DNA of 8,283 nucleotides from SAR324 cluster bacterium (GCA_002401295.1 NVSR01000050.1:8613-16895); one strand, 5' to 3'. Shown: positions 1 to 5,459, counted from the stretch's first letter. Translations and numbers: made by a program. Notes: a model not told the origin generated them from the sequence alone.

Positions 1-179
1 CTCCCAAAGTAGGGAATCTTGCTTTGTGGTCCAAAATCATGGTGCTTCGTAATGAGAAAAGTGAGTGGGCTGAAACAGATCAACCGGTCCACGGTTTCAT
101 TCTCCTGAAGGATCTTTCAACTTTACATGAGATGAACATGGAACGCGTCAATCGTGGTCTGATGCCAAAAGCAGAGTAA
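1..179 (+). CDS. 3' end of an unrecognised gene (58 codons visible)
   Basis: An open frame enters from the left edge (first complete codon at position 3) and stops at TAA 177-179. It gives 58 C-terminal residues, beginning PKVGNLALWSKIMV and ending NRGLMPKAE. There is no membrane segment, cysteine motif or recognisable domain in this tail. It is mixed charged and hydrophobic, and Met-rich near the end. Codon use resembles the genes downstream, and no competing frame is better. The next gene starts 63 bases later with only a weak ribosome site, so the two could share a transcript. No function is proposed. Confidence 0.65.
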   Translation, partial: PKVGNLALWSKIMVLRNEKSEWAETDQPVHGFILLKDLSTLHEMNMERVNRGLMPKAE

Positions 180-242
180 AGCGTTGTTATTCTTTATCTA
201 CTATTTTTTTGCTTTAACCAGCGCACAGCCAAAGAGAAATCA

Positions 243-1091
243 ATGAGCTCCGAATATCCAACTCTGAAACTAGACTTGCCCCTAGGGCAAACCAAAAAAT
301 TAGTACAGGAAGTTGCCCAAGATTTAGGCGGAACCCTCATCGAAAAAGAGAACGACTACAACCTCAAATTGGATTTTGATCAGGAACTGAACGAAGACCA
401 AGTAGAGGGAAAACTGCTGTTGATGGCCTCGGAAAGGTATCGATCCAAAGGTTTTATGTTTGTCTGGCTGGCTGGTTTTATGATGATTCTCTCCATTTTG
501 GGACAGGTATCGGCCCGTTTTGGTATCTCTGACGCGGATAAAAATGAGACTTATTACAATTCACTGACGGCAGTGATCCAGCAGATGGAAGCAGATGGTA
601 AGGCGGAAGAGGAAATCAATGACAAAAAAAGCTTCCAAAATTCTGGTTTAGGTCAAGTCCAAGATAAGCGTGAAACCGTCAATAGCATTTTTACCGCCTC
701 AGGGATCTTTTTCACCGCTGCGATCATCCTCTTCCTTGTAGCTTATCGTAGTAGAGTCATGCGTAGGAAAAGGCTGGTGGAAATAAAAGAAGAGATCAAA
801 AATGAGTTCCGGCAACGTGGGGAGGATCTCAATCGAGAACAAACCAAGGGCCAATGTGATTTTCGCCTTTTTGAAGAGGGGGAGTCCACCGAACTGATTC
901 TGCAAGATGAAGAGGGTTCCACGTTAATTTTTTATTTGATTGGTTTGTTACTACAAAAGGCTCAAGTGACCAAGCAAAGCACCTCTTCGGGCAATGAACC
1001 ATTAGAGGAACTCATCCAAAACTTTAGTGATAGAATTATGATGGATGTCAACTTGGATAAAGCCGTATTCAGCAAGATTGACTTCGATTGA
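243..1091 (+). CDS. Unrecognised two-span membrane protein, 282 aa
   Basis: I do not recognise this family. The N-terminal ~68 residues are soluble and acidic. A hydrophobic span covers about 70-92, a polar Glu/Lys/Asn-rich loop about 93-145, and a second span about 146-168. A basic stretch (RSRVMRRKR, about 169-177) follows, so by the positive-inside rule both termini are cytoplasmic and the loop is periplasmic. Residues 178-200 are highly charged and may form a short coiled coil. The rest is a soluble acidic domain ending in FSKIDFD. The ATG at 243 follows a weak purine stretch (AAAGAGAAA). The long hairpin after the stop suggests this gene is transcriptionally separate from the oxidoreductase operon downstream. 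It is confidently a real gene because of length, codon use and topology, but its role is unknown. Confidence 0.8.
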   Translation: MSSEYPTLKLDLPLGQTKKLVQEVAQDLGGTLIEKENDYNLKLDFDQELNEDQVEGKLLLMASERYRSKGFMFVWLAGFMMILSILGQVSARFGISDADKNETYYNSLTAVIQQMEADGKAEEEINDKKSFQNSGLGQVQDKRETVNSIFTASGIFFTAAIILFLVAYRSRVMRRKRLVEIKEEIKNEFRQRGEDLNREQTKGQCDFRLFEEGESTELILQDEEGSTLIFYLIGLLLQKAQVTKQSTSSGNEPLEELIQNFSDRIMMDVNLDKAVFSKIDFD

Positions 1092-1097
1092 AGTCAA
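1078..1097. repeat. Perfect 8-bp inverted repeat across a stop codon
   Basis: TTGACTTC (1078-1085) and GAAGTCAA (1090-1097) are exact reverse complements around a GATT loop. The loop and right arm contain the TGA stop (1089-1091) of the 282-residue protein. No T-run follows, so it is not a classical terminator alone. It may protect the mRNA end, or be chance. Confidence 0.45.
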
Positions 1098-1140
1098 CCA
1101 AAGAAAGTTAACTTCCTAGTAGTTCAGGTCTGCCTGCCCA

Positions 1141-1217
1141 TGATGGTAGGGCGGGCCTACGTGCCCGCCTTCTTTCCATGGTGGCAGGCACGTAGGCCCA
1201 CCCTGCCATTATTTTTT
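1141..1217 (+). terminator. Long imperfect hairpin followed by a T-run
   Basis: Arms of 29 bases at 1141-1169 and 1183-1211 are reverse complements at 25 of 29 positions. Two of the four differences are still G-U pairs in RNA and two are C-A mismatches. The loop is 13 bases (1170-1182). TTATTTTTTG follows the right arm, which overlaps into it, as expected for a rho-independent terminator of the 282-residue protein gene. The stem is unusually long and GC-rich compared with the AT-rich flanks. Part of the right arm recurs at 5170-5189, so it may be a dispersed repeat element that also acts as a terminator. TGCCTGCC (1131-1138) is exactly complementary to 1183-1190, offering an alternative fold. 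Confidence 0.6.
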
Positions 1218-1360
1218 GATTAAAATAACAGGTAGATATTACAAGAGCAGCAGAAAAAGCAATTTATATATATTGTTGTATATAAACACTATATAAAAGA
1301 AGATAGATCTCTTCAAATTCAATAGAAATAACAGAGCATCAATGTTATAAGGGAGCACCT

Positions 1361-1417
1361 GTGCCACAAACGACAAAAGTAACAAGTCAAGTGGAGCAGT
1401 CCCGTTTTATCAACTAA
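1361..1417 (+). CDS. Candidate 18-codon leader peptide, GTG start
   Basis: GGGAG (1351-1355) lies five bases before a GTG at 1361, which opens 18 codons (VPQTTKVTSQVEQSRFIN) to TAA 1415-1417. The stop overlaps the left arm of the inverted repeat 1414-1420/1442-1448, an arrangement that would suit translation-coupled control of the downstream operon. The peptide has no regulatory run of a single amino acid and no conservation data can be seen. Chance is quite possible. Confidence 0.2.
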   Translation: MPQTTKVTSQVEQSRFIN

Positions 1418-1479
1418 TTGTTTTTCCTGCTATGGCTGGTGCAATTAGATTGAAGCAGTGCCCGTGCTTAATCAGGGCA
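1414..1479 (+). other. Two small inverted repeats in the operon leader
   Basis: CTAATTG (1414-1420) pairs exactly with CAATTAG (1442-1448) across a 21-base loop. TGCCC (1459-1463) pairs with GGGCA (1475-1479) across 11 bases. Both lie upstream of the first gene of the operon at 1528. No T-run directly follows either one. They could form a structured 5' leader, but I do not recognise a known riboswitch class. Confidence 0.3.
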
Positions 1480-1497
1480 GAACCTTTCTTTCATAAT
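1468..1497 (+). promoter_or_regulatory. Weak sigma70-like promoter candidate
   Basis: CATAAT (1492-1497) is one base from the TATAAT consensus. TTAATC (1468-1473) lies 18 bases upstream as a poor -35 box. Transcription would begin about 25 bases before the ATG at 1528, leaving room for its GAGGAG ribosome site. If this is the real promoter, the inverted repeats upstream are operator or DNA structure rather than an mRNA leader. Confidence 0.25.
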
Positions 1498-1527
1498 ATT
1501 TTTATTTAACTTTCTGAGGAGAAACAT

Positions 1528-1671
1528 ATGGGTTCAGGAGAAATCCATCCAGGACAGAACTTTCTGGATAATATGTGGATGATGCTTGCGATCGGTATCG
1601 GTTTCCCAACAATCTCTTACTTCGTTTGGGGAGTAATCGATATCCTGGGTACACCACCACTAGTGGGTTAA
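1528..1671 (+). CDS. Small single-span subunit of the CuA/heme-copper enzyme, 47 aa
   Basis: ATG 1528 is preceded by GAGGAG (1516-1521) at ideal spacing, and the frame runs 47 codons to TAA 1669-1671. The peptide has a short polar N-terminus (MGSGEIHPGQNF), one hydrophobic span at about residues 15-40 and a short GTPPLVG tail. B-family oxidases such as Thermus ba3 carry a comparable tiny single-helix subunit (IIa), and several heme-copper operons encode small accessory helices. Its position as first gene, 38 bases before the CuA subunit, makes an accessory subunit of the complex the best reading. The family is not recognised by sequence. The strong ribosome site, the clean frame and the operon position support a real gene. 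Confidence 0.75.
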   Translation: MGSGEIHPGQNFLDNMWMMLAIGIGFPTISYFVWGVIDILGTPPLVG

Positions 1672-1709
1672 AATTGTTATAGTTTATTTAATTTAACTGG
1701 GAGAGAAAT

Positions 1710-2261
1710 ATGAGTTTAGCGACACCGGATAAGAACTGGTGGCAACCACTAGATAAAGACGAAAAAATGTGGTTGAAGGTCTGCCTGCTGGTAGCCCTTG
1801 GGTTATTCCTAATGATGCCTTTGTTCCATCTTTACGGAAAACAAAACCCTCCAACTCGATCTTATCGAGTTGAACCGGCTCAATACAAAGAGCTGGTCGA
1901 TAAGTTCATCGAAGAAAATGCCGTACGTGATGAAGACGGAGATATTGTCGACATGGAAGGAATTCCCGTTGTTGAGCCTAAAGAAGGTGTAAAGGATATC
2001 TACCTGTTGTCTCAGAAGTGGATGTTTACACCGATCTTGAAGTTGAAGAAAGGAGTTGAATACCAACTGCACATGTCTTCTCTTGATCTGAACCATGGAT
2101 TTTCCTTACAGCCGAAGAACATCAATTTTCAGATCGTTCCCGGATATGACCAAGTCTTGAAAATCACACCTCGTGATTCAGGAGAGTTCTACATTATTTG
2201 CAATGAGTATTGTGAAATTGGTCACCATACAATGATCGGAAAATTAATCGTTACTGAGTAA
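1710..2261 (+). CDS. CuA-containing subunit II of heme-copper oxidoreductase (eNOR/CuA-NOR-like)
   Basis: This 183-residue protein accepts electrons from a periplasmic carrier (cytochrome c or cupredoxin) and passes them to subunit I. It has one transmembrane anchor (about 22-42) and a periplasmic cupredoxin domain (about 95-183). The binuclear CuA site is complete: H129 in DLNHGFS, then C164, E166, C168, H172 and M175 in the C-x-E-x-C-x3-H-x2-M pattern. Having one anchor rather than two is typical of B-family subunit II. A charged segment at about 60-95 between anchor and cupredoxin is longer than I would expect. The start at ATG 1710 follows GGGAGAG (1699-1705). Subunit I begins 14 bases after the stop. 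Intact CuA argues against a quinol-only enzyme, although CuA NO reductases that can also use quinol have been described in Bacillus. Confidence 0.9.
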   Translation: MSLATPDKNWWQPLDKDEKMWLKVCLLVALGLFLMMPLFHLYGKQNPPTRSYRVEPAQYKELVDKFIEENAVRDEDGDIVDMEGIPVVEPKEGVKDIYLLSQKWMFTPILKLKKGVEYQLHMSSLDLNHGFSLQPKNINFQIVPGYDQVLKITPRDSGEFYIICNEYCEIGHHTMIGKLIVTE

Positions 2262-2275
2262 GGAGATAAGGAAAA

Positions 2276-3832
2276 ATGTCTAATCATGCAAATGAATTTA
2301 GAACCTGCCCGGCCACTGGCCTGAAGGTTCATATGCCCGCGGAAAGACTGATGTATGTCTATGCCGTAACTGCTGTAGTCTGTTTATTACTCGGTGGTGT
2401 CATGGCGATCCTACTCGCTTTGACTCGATGGCCAGCCATCCATCTATTACCTGCAGATCTATTTTACCGCTTTTTAACCGCTCACGGCGTAAACATGTTG
2501 ATCTTCTGGGTCGTATTGTTTGAGATGGCCGGGGTAATGTTTGCCAGTACTGTGGTCTTAAGCAACCGCTTACCGGCTCCGAAGTTTGGTTGGTTAAACT
2601 TCATATTGATGTTTACGGGCGTCATTATGGTTAACTACACAATCTTCACGGGAGGAGCCGATGTGCTCTTCACCTCTTATGTTCCAATGAAGGCAGAGCC
2701 TAATTACTACTTGGGAATTATTCTCTTTGCAGTAGGTGCGATCCTGAATTGTGTTCATTTCTTGATCACTCTGGTTATCGGTCGAAAAGAAGGATACTTC
2801 CAAGGAAGTTTGCCTTTATTCAGCTATGGTATCTTCATTGCGGTTGTTATCGCTCTGTTTACCTTATTGGCTGGTGCCGCTACCTATATTCCTGTCTGGT
2901 TATGGTCCCTTGGTGTGATTCCATCCATCGATGCAGAACTTTACCGACTTGGGTTCTGGGGATTCGGACATTCCGCTCAGCAAATCAACTTGGCCGCGAT
3001 GGTTTCCATCTGGTACCTGTTGGGAACTCTGACAGTAGGCTCCAAGCCAACAAACGAGAAGTTCAGTCGCCTGGCTTTCTTGCTGTACCTGTTCGGTATC
3101 AATCTTGGTTCCGTCCATCACTTGCTAGTTGATCCCGGCTTGAGTAACTCTTTCCGTGTATTTAACACTAGTTACTTGATGTATGCGGCTACAGTCGGAA
3201 GTATGATGCATGCTTTCTCTATCCCTTCCTCTATTGAGATTGCTCAAAGAGCGAAAGGATTTACGAAAGGAACTTTTGATTGGTTAGTGAACGCTCCCTG
3301 GAAAGAACCAGGATTCTCCGGAATGTTCTTGTCTCTAATTATCTTTGGTTTCGGTGGTGGTACTACTGGTGTAACTCAAGGTACTGAGCAGATCAACATG
3401 ATGATCCACAATACCCTGCGTATGCCGGGACATTTCCACGTAACTGTGGTAGGTGGAACAACTCTGGCTTTCATGGCTTTGACTTATTACTTCTTGCCTC
3501 TCGTTTTGCGTAAAAACGTGATTGGCATGAAGTTGGCTACAGCTCAGATCTGGATCTTTGGTATTGGTATTTGTATCATGTCCACTGGAATGAGTTTTGC
3601 CGGTATTTTAGGTGTGCCTCGACGCCATTGGGACGTAACTTTCGCCGATGCTATCTTCCAGGTTCCTTTCAGTGCAACTGCAACAACCATGTTGGGTGTA
3701 CTTGGAATTGGTGGTGTGATGGCCTTCGTTGGCTTGTTGATGTTCTGCCTGATTGCTGCAATCAGTGCTTTGAATCCAAAATCAATGCCTGCTAAAATGG
3801 AATCCCATACACCTCAGTATGCTAAGAATTAA
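2276..3832 (+). CDS. Heme-copper oxidoreductase subunit I, NO-reductase-like (Gln replaces catalytic Tyr)
   Basis: This 518-residue membrane protein has about 12 spans. All metal-ligand histidines are present: H70 (helix II) and H388 for the low-spin heme, H386 for the high-spin heme (PGHFHVT), and H232, H281 and H282 for the second active-site metal (GHSAQQIN, VHHLLVDPG). The HH-x3-DPG stretch and HNT-x4-PGHFH resemble B-family (ba3) oxidases. The helix VI motif, however, is H-S-A-Q-Q instead of H-P-x-V-Y, so the cross-linked tyrosine essential for O2 reduction is Q236. In nitric oxide reductases this tyrosine is lost, and NorB has Glu four residues after the His. I recall the eNOR group carrying Gln here. 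The best call is an NO reductase of the eNOR/CuA-NOR type that draws electrons via the CuA subunit. Substrate is inferred, not proven. The ribosome site is AGGAG (2261-2265), with a second AAGGA closer in. Confidence 0.85.
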   Translation: MSNHANEFRTCPATGLKVHMPAERLMYVYAVTAVVCLLLGGVMAILLALTRWPAIHLLPADLFYRFLTAHGVNMLIFWVVLFEMAGVMFASTVVLSNRLPAPKFGWLNFILMFTGVIMVNYTIFTGGADVLFTSYVPMKAEPNYYLGIILFAVGAILNCVHFLITLVIGRKEGYFQGSLPLFSYGIFIAVVIALFTLLAGAATYIPVWLWSLGVIPSIDAELYRLGFWGFGHSAQQINLAAMVSIWYLLGTLTVGSKPTNEKFSRLAFLLYLFGINLGSVHHLLVDPGLSNSFRVFNTSYLMYAATVGSMMHAFSIPSSIEIAQRAKGFTKGTFDWLVNAPWKEPGFSGMFLSLIIFGFGGGTTGVTQGTEQINMMIHNTLRMPGHFHVTVVGGTTLAFMALTYYFLPLVLRKNVIGMKLATAQIWIFGIGICIMSTGMSFAGILGVPRRHWDVTFADAIFQVPFSATATTMLGVLGIGGVMAFVGLLMFCLIAAISALNPKSMPAKMESHTPQYAKN

Positions 3833-3856
3833 TCACTTGTTGTTAAGGAGATACAA

Positions 3857-3979
3857 ATGAGTGCTGAAGAACATGACGTATCAGGCACGAAAGTGCTGTG
3901 TTTCGTATGGTTAGCTTGGTTCTTTTTCCTCTATGCCACCAACTGGATGGCCCTGAGCGAAAACTGGTTCATCGGTTAA
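3857..3979 (+). CDS. Second small single-span subunit, 40 aa
   Basis: AAGGAG (3845-3850) sits six bases before ATG 3857, and the frame has 40 codons to TAA 3977-3979. The peptide has a polar, acidic start (MSAEEHDVSG) and one very aromatic hydrophobic helix (about 12-33, with VWLAWFFFLYATNW in it). It ends SENWFIG. It starts 24 bases after subunit I and lies before the likely terminator, so it belongs to the same transcript. It is probably an accessory helix that packs on the heme-copper core, comparable in size to CcoQ or CydX-type small subunits but not recognisably homologous to either. The strong ribosome site and position make it a credible gene despite its size. Confidence 0.75.
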   Translation: MSAEEHDVSGTKVLCFVWLAWFFFLYATNWMALSENWFIG

Positions 3980-4006
3980 TCCGAGGAAAGCTAATTTTTT
4001 AAGCTT

Positions 4007-4036
4007 GAAGCTCTTCAGGATCCCCTGGAGAGCTTC
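4007..4036 (+). terminator. Strong 13-bp hairpin after the oxidoreductase operon
   Basis: GAAGCTCTTCAGG (4007-4019) pairs with CCTGGAGAGCTTC (4024-4036) across a 4-base loop, with a single U-G wobble. It lies 27 bases after the stop of the 40-residue gene. The T-rich stretch TTGTATTTTT comes only about ten bases after the stem, so it may terminate inefficiently or act as a 3'-end-stabilising hairpin. Confidence 0.55.
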
Positions 4037-4061
4037 TCAGATGTCTTGTATTTTTATCAAA

Positions 4062-4067
4062 TATAAT
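4062..4067 (+). promoter_or_regulatory. Perfect -10 box upstream of ctaB
   Basis: TATAAT occurs 26 bases after the hairpin and about 112 bases before the preferred ctaB start. No good -35 box lies at 16-18 bases (the sequence there is about AGATGT), and the surroundings are AT-rich, so this may be an activator-dependent promoter or chance. If real, it gives ctaB its own transcript. Confidence 0.3.
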
Positions 4068-4179
4068 GATATTGTAGTATTTTTACAGTCAATAAACATT
4101 TATCGGGGCCCATCATAGCTTGTACCATTTGCTGGTAGGGCTTATGATTTCCCCCCACGTATTCTATTGGGGAAAAATT

Positions 4180-5103
4180 ATGTCTGATCCCATTACTTCG
4201 ACAGAGGCGGTTCAGGTTAGCGTCAAGGTAAAGAAAGAAGCTGGCACTGTGGCCCAATTCTTAGCCCTGACTAAGCCCAGAATCTACATCGCAATTGCGA
4301 TAACGGCTCTCATGGGTCTGGCACTGCAAAAAGATTTCACCCAATATTCCTTTTGGATTACACTTTCCCTGGTAGTCTCTACTATTTTAGCCAGTGCGGG
4401 TGGGGCTGTTTTGAATCACTACTTTGAGCGCGATACCGATAGTTTGATGGATCGCACCAAAGATCGCCCTCTCGTAACCGGTTCTATTGCCTCTCCCAAA
4501 CAAGCCTTATATTTCGGCTGGGCAATCACCATCCTGGGAAATCTTCTTTGTTATGTTACCTTGGGAGCCTGGGCAACCTTTTGGCTTTTTCTGGGGTTTT
4601 TCACTTACGTATTCGTTTACACCCTCTGGGTTAAGCACAGAAGCCAGTGGAATGTCACCCTAGGGGGATTATGTTCCAGTTTTGCGGTTTTGGCTGGTGA
4701 TACGGCTATTAGTGGAGAAATCTCAACCAATGGTATTATTTTATCATTCCTCTTATTTTTCTGGAATCCCGCGCACTTTTGGAATCTGGCAGTACTATTC
4801 CAGAAAGATTATGCTAAAGCTGGCATTCCGATGCTGCCTCACATGGTAGGCAGAAAAAACACGCAATGGTTTATTCTTCTCCATGTCGTGCTCACAGTGG
4901 CTAGTTCTATCTTCTTAGGTATTTTCGGTAGCCCCGGCTCCTTTTATCTAATCGTTGCCAGTATCGCGGGAGTACTTCTAATCTTGGCCAATATCCAAAA
5001 CCTATTCCTGCTATCAGATAAAACATTCCGACGAAATTTCATCTGTGCCAACATGTATCTGATGATCCTGTTTATCGGCATTGCATTGGACTTTTTCGTT
5101 TAG
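4180..5103 (+). CDS. ctaB: Protoheme IX farnesyltransferase (heme O synthase)
   Basis: This UbiA-family membrane prenyltransferase adds a farnesyl group to heme b to make heme O, the precursor of heme A. With the start at ATG 4180 it has 307 residues, about nine spans, and the usual family length. The first Asp-rich motif is clear (N79, ERDTD at 83-87, M90, RT 92-93, RP 96-97). The second half carries FWNPAHFWNL and DYAKAGIPMLP. I chose 4180 over the in-frame TTG 4120 and ATG 4144 because GGGGA lies just before it and the extra residues are not typical. One oddity: the loop after the middle helix, usually G-A-x-P-P-x-x-G-W/Y, reads SSFAVLAGD, so the conserved Pro-Pro is absent. Its position next to the heme-copper operon suggests that the enzyme carries an o- or a-type heme. 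No ctaA is in the window. Confidence 0.92.
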   Translation: MSDPITSTEAVQVSVKVKKEAGTVAQFLALTKPRIYIAIAITALMGLALQKDFTQYSFWITLSLVVSTILASAGGAVLNHYFERDTDSLMDRTKDRPLVTGSIASPKQALYFGWAITILGNLLCYVTLGAWATFWLFLGFFTYVFVYTLWVKHRSQWNVTLGGLCSSFAVLAGDTAISGEISTNGIILSFLLFFWNPAHFWNLAVLFQKDYAKAGIPMLPHMVGRKNTQWFILLHVVLTVASSIFLGIFGSPGSFYLIVASIAGVLLILANIQNLFLLSDKTFRRNFICANMYLMILFIGIALDFFV

Positions 5104-5110
5104 TACCCAA

Positions 5111-5136
5111 GTCGGAGACGCTGCGCTGACTCCGAC
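5111..5136 (+). terminator. Hairpin after ctaB, possible weak terminator
   Basis: GTCGGAG (5111-5117) pairs exactly with CTCCGAC (5130-5136) across 12 bases, starting eight bases after the ctaB stop. The base composition is much more GC-rich than the flanks. No T-run follows (CTACTGGATCC comes next), so a rho-independent terminator is uncertain. Confidence 0.35.
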
Positions 5137-5169
5137 CTACTGGATCCTCATTGATTTAAGACGGGTGAC

Positions 5170-5189
5170 TAGGCCCACCCTAGCATTGT
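5170..5189 (+). repeat. Partial copy of the hairpin-arm repeat at 1193-1212
   Basis: TAGGCCCACCCT here is identical to 1193-1204, and 17 of 20 bases match overall through 1212. No inverted partner is present nearby, so it looks like a remnant of the element that forms the long hairpin at 1141-1211. Confidence 0.4.
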
Positions 5190-5237
5190 GGTCGAAGTTC
5201 CTACCAACCCTAAAATAAATCTCCCAATCTGTATGTA

Positions 5238-5310
5238 CTCCGACTCAGGAGCTTGGCAAGGTAGAGCTTATTTTCTTCGAAGTCCCTTAAGCTGCCAAGC
5301 ACCAACGGAG
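5238..5310 (+). other. Nested inverted repeats, tRNA-acceptor-like minihelix ending in ACCA
   Basis: GCTTGGCA (5251-5258) pairs exactly with TGCCAAGC (5293-5300), which is followed directly by ACCA. Inside it, GCTTA (5266-5270) pairs with TAAGC (5288-5292), which abuts the outer stem without a gap. An outer CTCCG (5238-5242) pairs with CGGAG (5306-5310). The 8+5 bp stack with a 3' ACCA recalls a tRNA acceptor/T-arm minihelix, but the loop is 17 bases and there are no D or anticodon arms, so it is not a tRNA. It could be a structured leader RNA, an element remnant or chance. Confidence 0.35.
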
Positions 5311-5318
5311 CAAGGTTT

Positions 5319-5332
5319 ATGACAATTATCAT
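5319..5332 (+). promoter_or_regulatory. CRP/FNR-like palindrome
   Basis: ATGA-CAATTA-TCAT has the TGA-N6-TCA core shared by CRP, FNR and DNR/NNR sites and matches TTGAT-N4-ATCAA at 7 of 10 positions. Its centre is about 134 bases before the next gene and immediately abuts a TTGACC box. FNR/DNR-type control would suit an anaerobic or NO-responsive gene, but the match is imperfect. Confidence 0.25.
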
Positions 5333-5364
5333 TGACCGGAGTTCAGAAAACATATTCATATAAA
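5332..5364 (+). promoter_or_regulatory. Candidate promoter for the cytochrome b fusion gene
   Basis: TTGACC (5332-5337) is one base from the -35 consensus. Possible -10 boxes are CATATA (5357-5362, 19-base spacer) and TATAAA (5359-5364, 21-base spacer). TTCATA sits at the ideal 17 bases but is a poor match. The suboptimal spacing would suit activation by a factor at the adjoining palindrome. Confidence 0.3.
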
Positions 5365-5428
5365 CGTATATAGATTAGTATCTTGCCAAAAACTTCTTTT
5401 TGTTATCTCCACCAGAGGGAGAGACCCT

Positions 5429-5455
5429 TTGAAACCATATTTCAATACTGGCTAA
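5429..5455 (+). CDS. Candidate 8-codon leader ORF, TTG start
   Basis: GGGAGAG (5417-5423) lies five bases before a TTG that opens eight codons (LKPYFNTG) and stops at TAA 5453-5455, four bases before the ATG of the 714-residue gene. That gene lacks a clear ribosome site of its own, so ribosomes finishing here could re-initiate on it. The alternatives are chance, or a shifted original start. Confidence 0.25.
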   Translation: MKPYFNTG

Positions 5456-5459
5456 AACA

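Larger units (their letters stand above)
1092..1527 (+). other. 436-base gene-free leader before the CuA/heme-copper operon
   Basis: The first ~120 bases hold the hairpin terminator. Positions 1212-1340 are very AT-rich (runs such as TATATATATTG and ATATAAAAG) and could hold promoters, although no pair of -35/-10 boxes with good spacing stands out. Positions 1341-1480 are less AT-rich and hold a short candidate leader reading frame and two inverted repeats. No protein-coding frame of gene length is present on either strand. Confidence 0.6.
5104..5459 (+). other. 356-base intergenic region between ctaB and the cytochrome b fusion gene
   Basis: This spacer contains no gene-length frame. It holds, in order, a hairpin just after the ctaB stop, a partial copy of the repeat seen at 1193-1212, a nested structured segment (5238-5310), a CRP/FNR-like palindrome with a TTGACC box, and a short reading frame with a good ribosome site just before the next gene. 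The density of inverted repeats suggests a real regulatory region. Confidence 0.6.

Noticed and set aside
177..216. TAAAGC…GCTTTA as a terminator of the first partial gene
   Set aside because: Only six base pairs with a 28-base loop, and the T-run lies inside the loop rather than after the stem.
1216..1229. FNR-like site TTGAT-TAAA-ATAAC
   Set aside because: Only one half-site matches, and it overlaps the T-run of the hairpin terminator about 300 bases before the operon.
2276..3832. Ordinary cytochrome c oxidase subunit I
   Set aside because: The metal ligands fit, but the essential helix VI tyrosine is glutamine, so a normal O2 reductase is unlikely.
4055..4071. TATCA-N7-TGATA palindrome upstream of ctaB
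   Set aside because: The region is nearly all A and T, so such a palindrome is expected by chance. The TATAAT inside it is the more useful reading.
4120..4179. N-terminal extension of CtaB from TTG 4120 or ATG 4144
   Set aside because: Neither start has a ribosome site, while ATG 4180 has GGGGA in place and gives the usual family length.
5251..5304. A tRNA gene ending in ACCA
   Set aside because: Only 54 bases, with no D arm, anticodon arm or seven-base T-loop. Kept only as a structured element.
5233..5322. 29-codon frame starting at ATG 5233
   Set aside because: No ribosome site, no recognisable features, and it overlaps the nested inverted repeats that better explain the segment.
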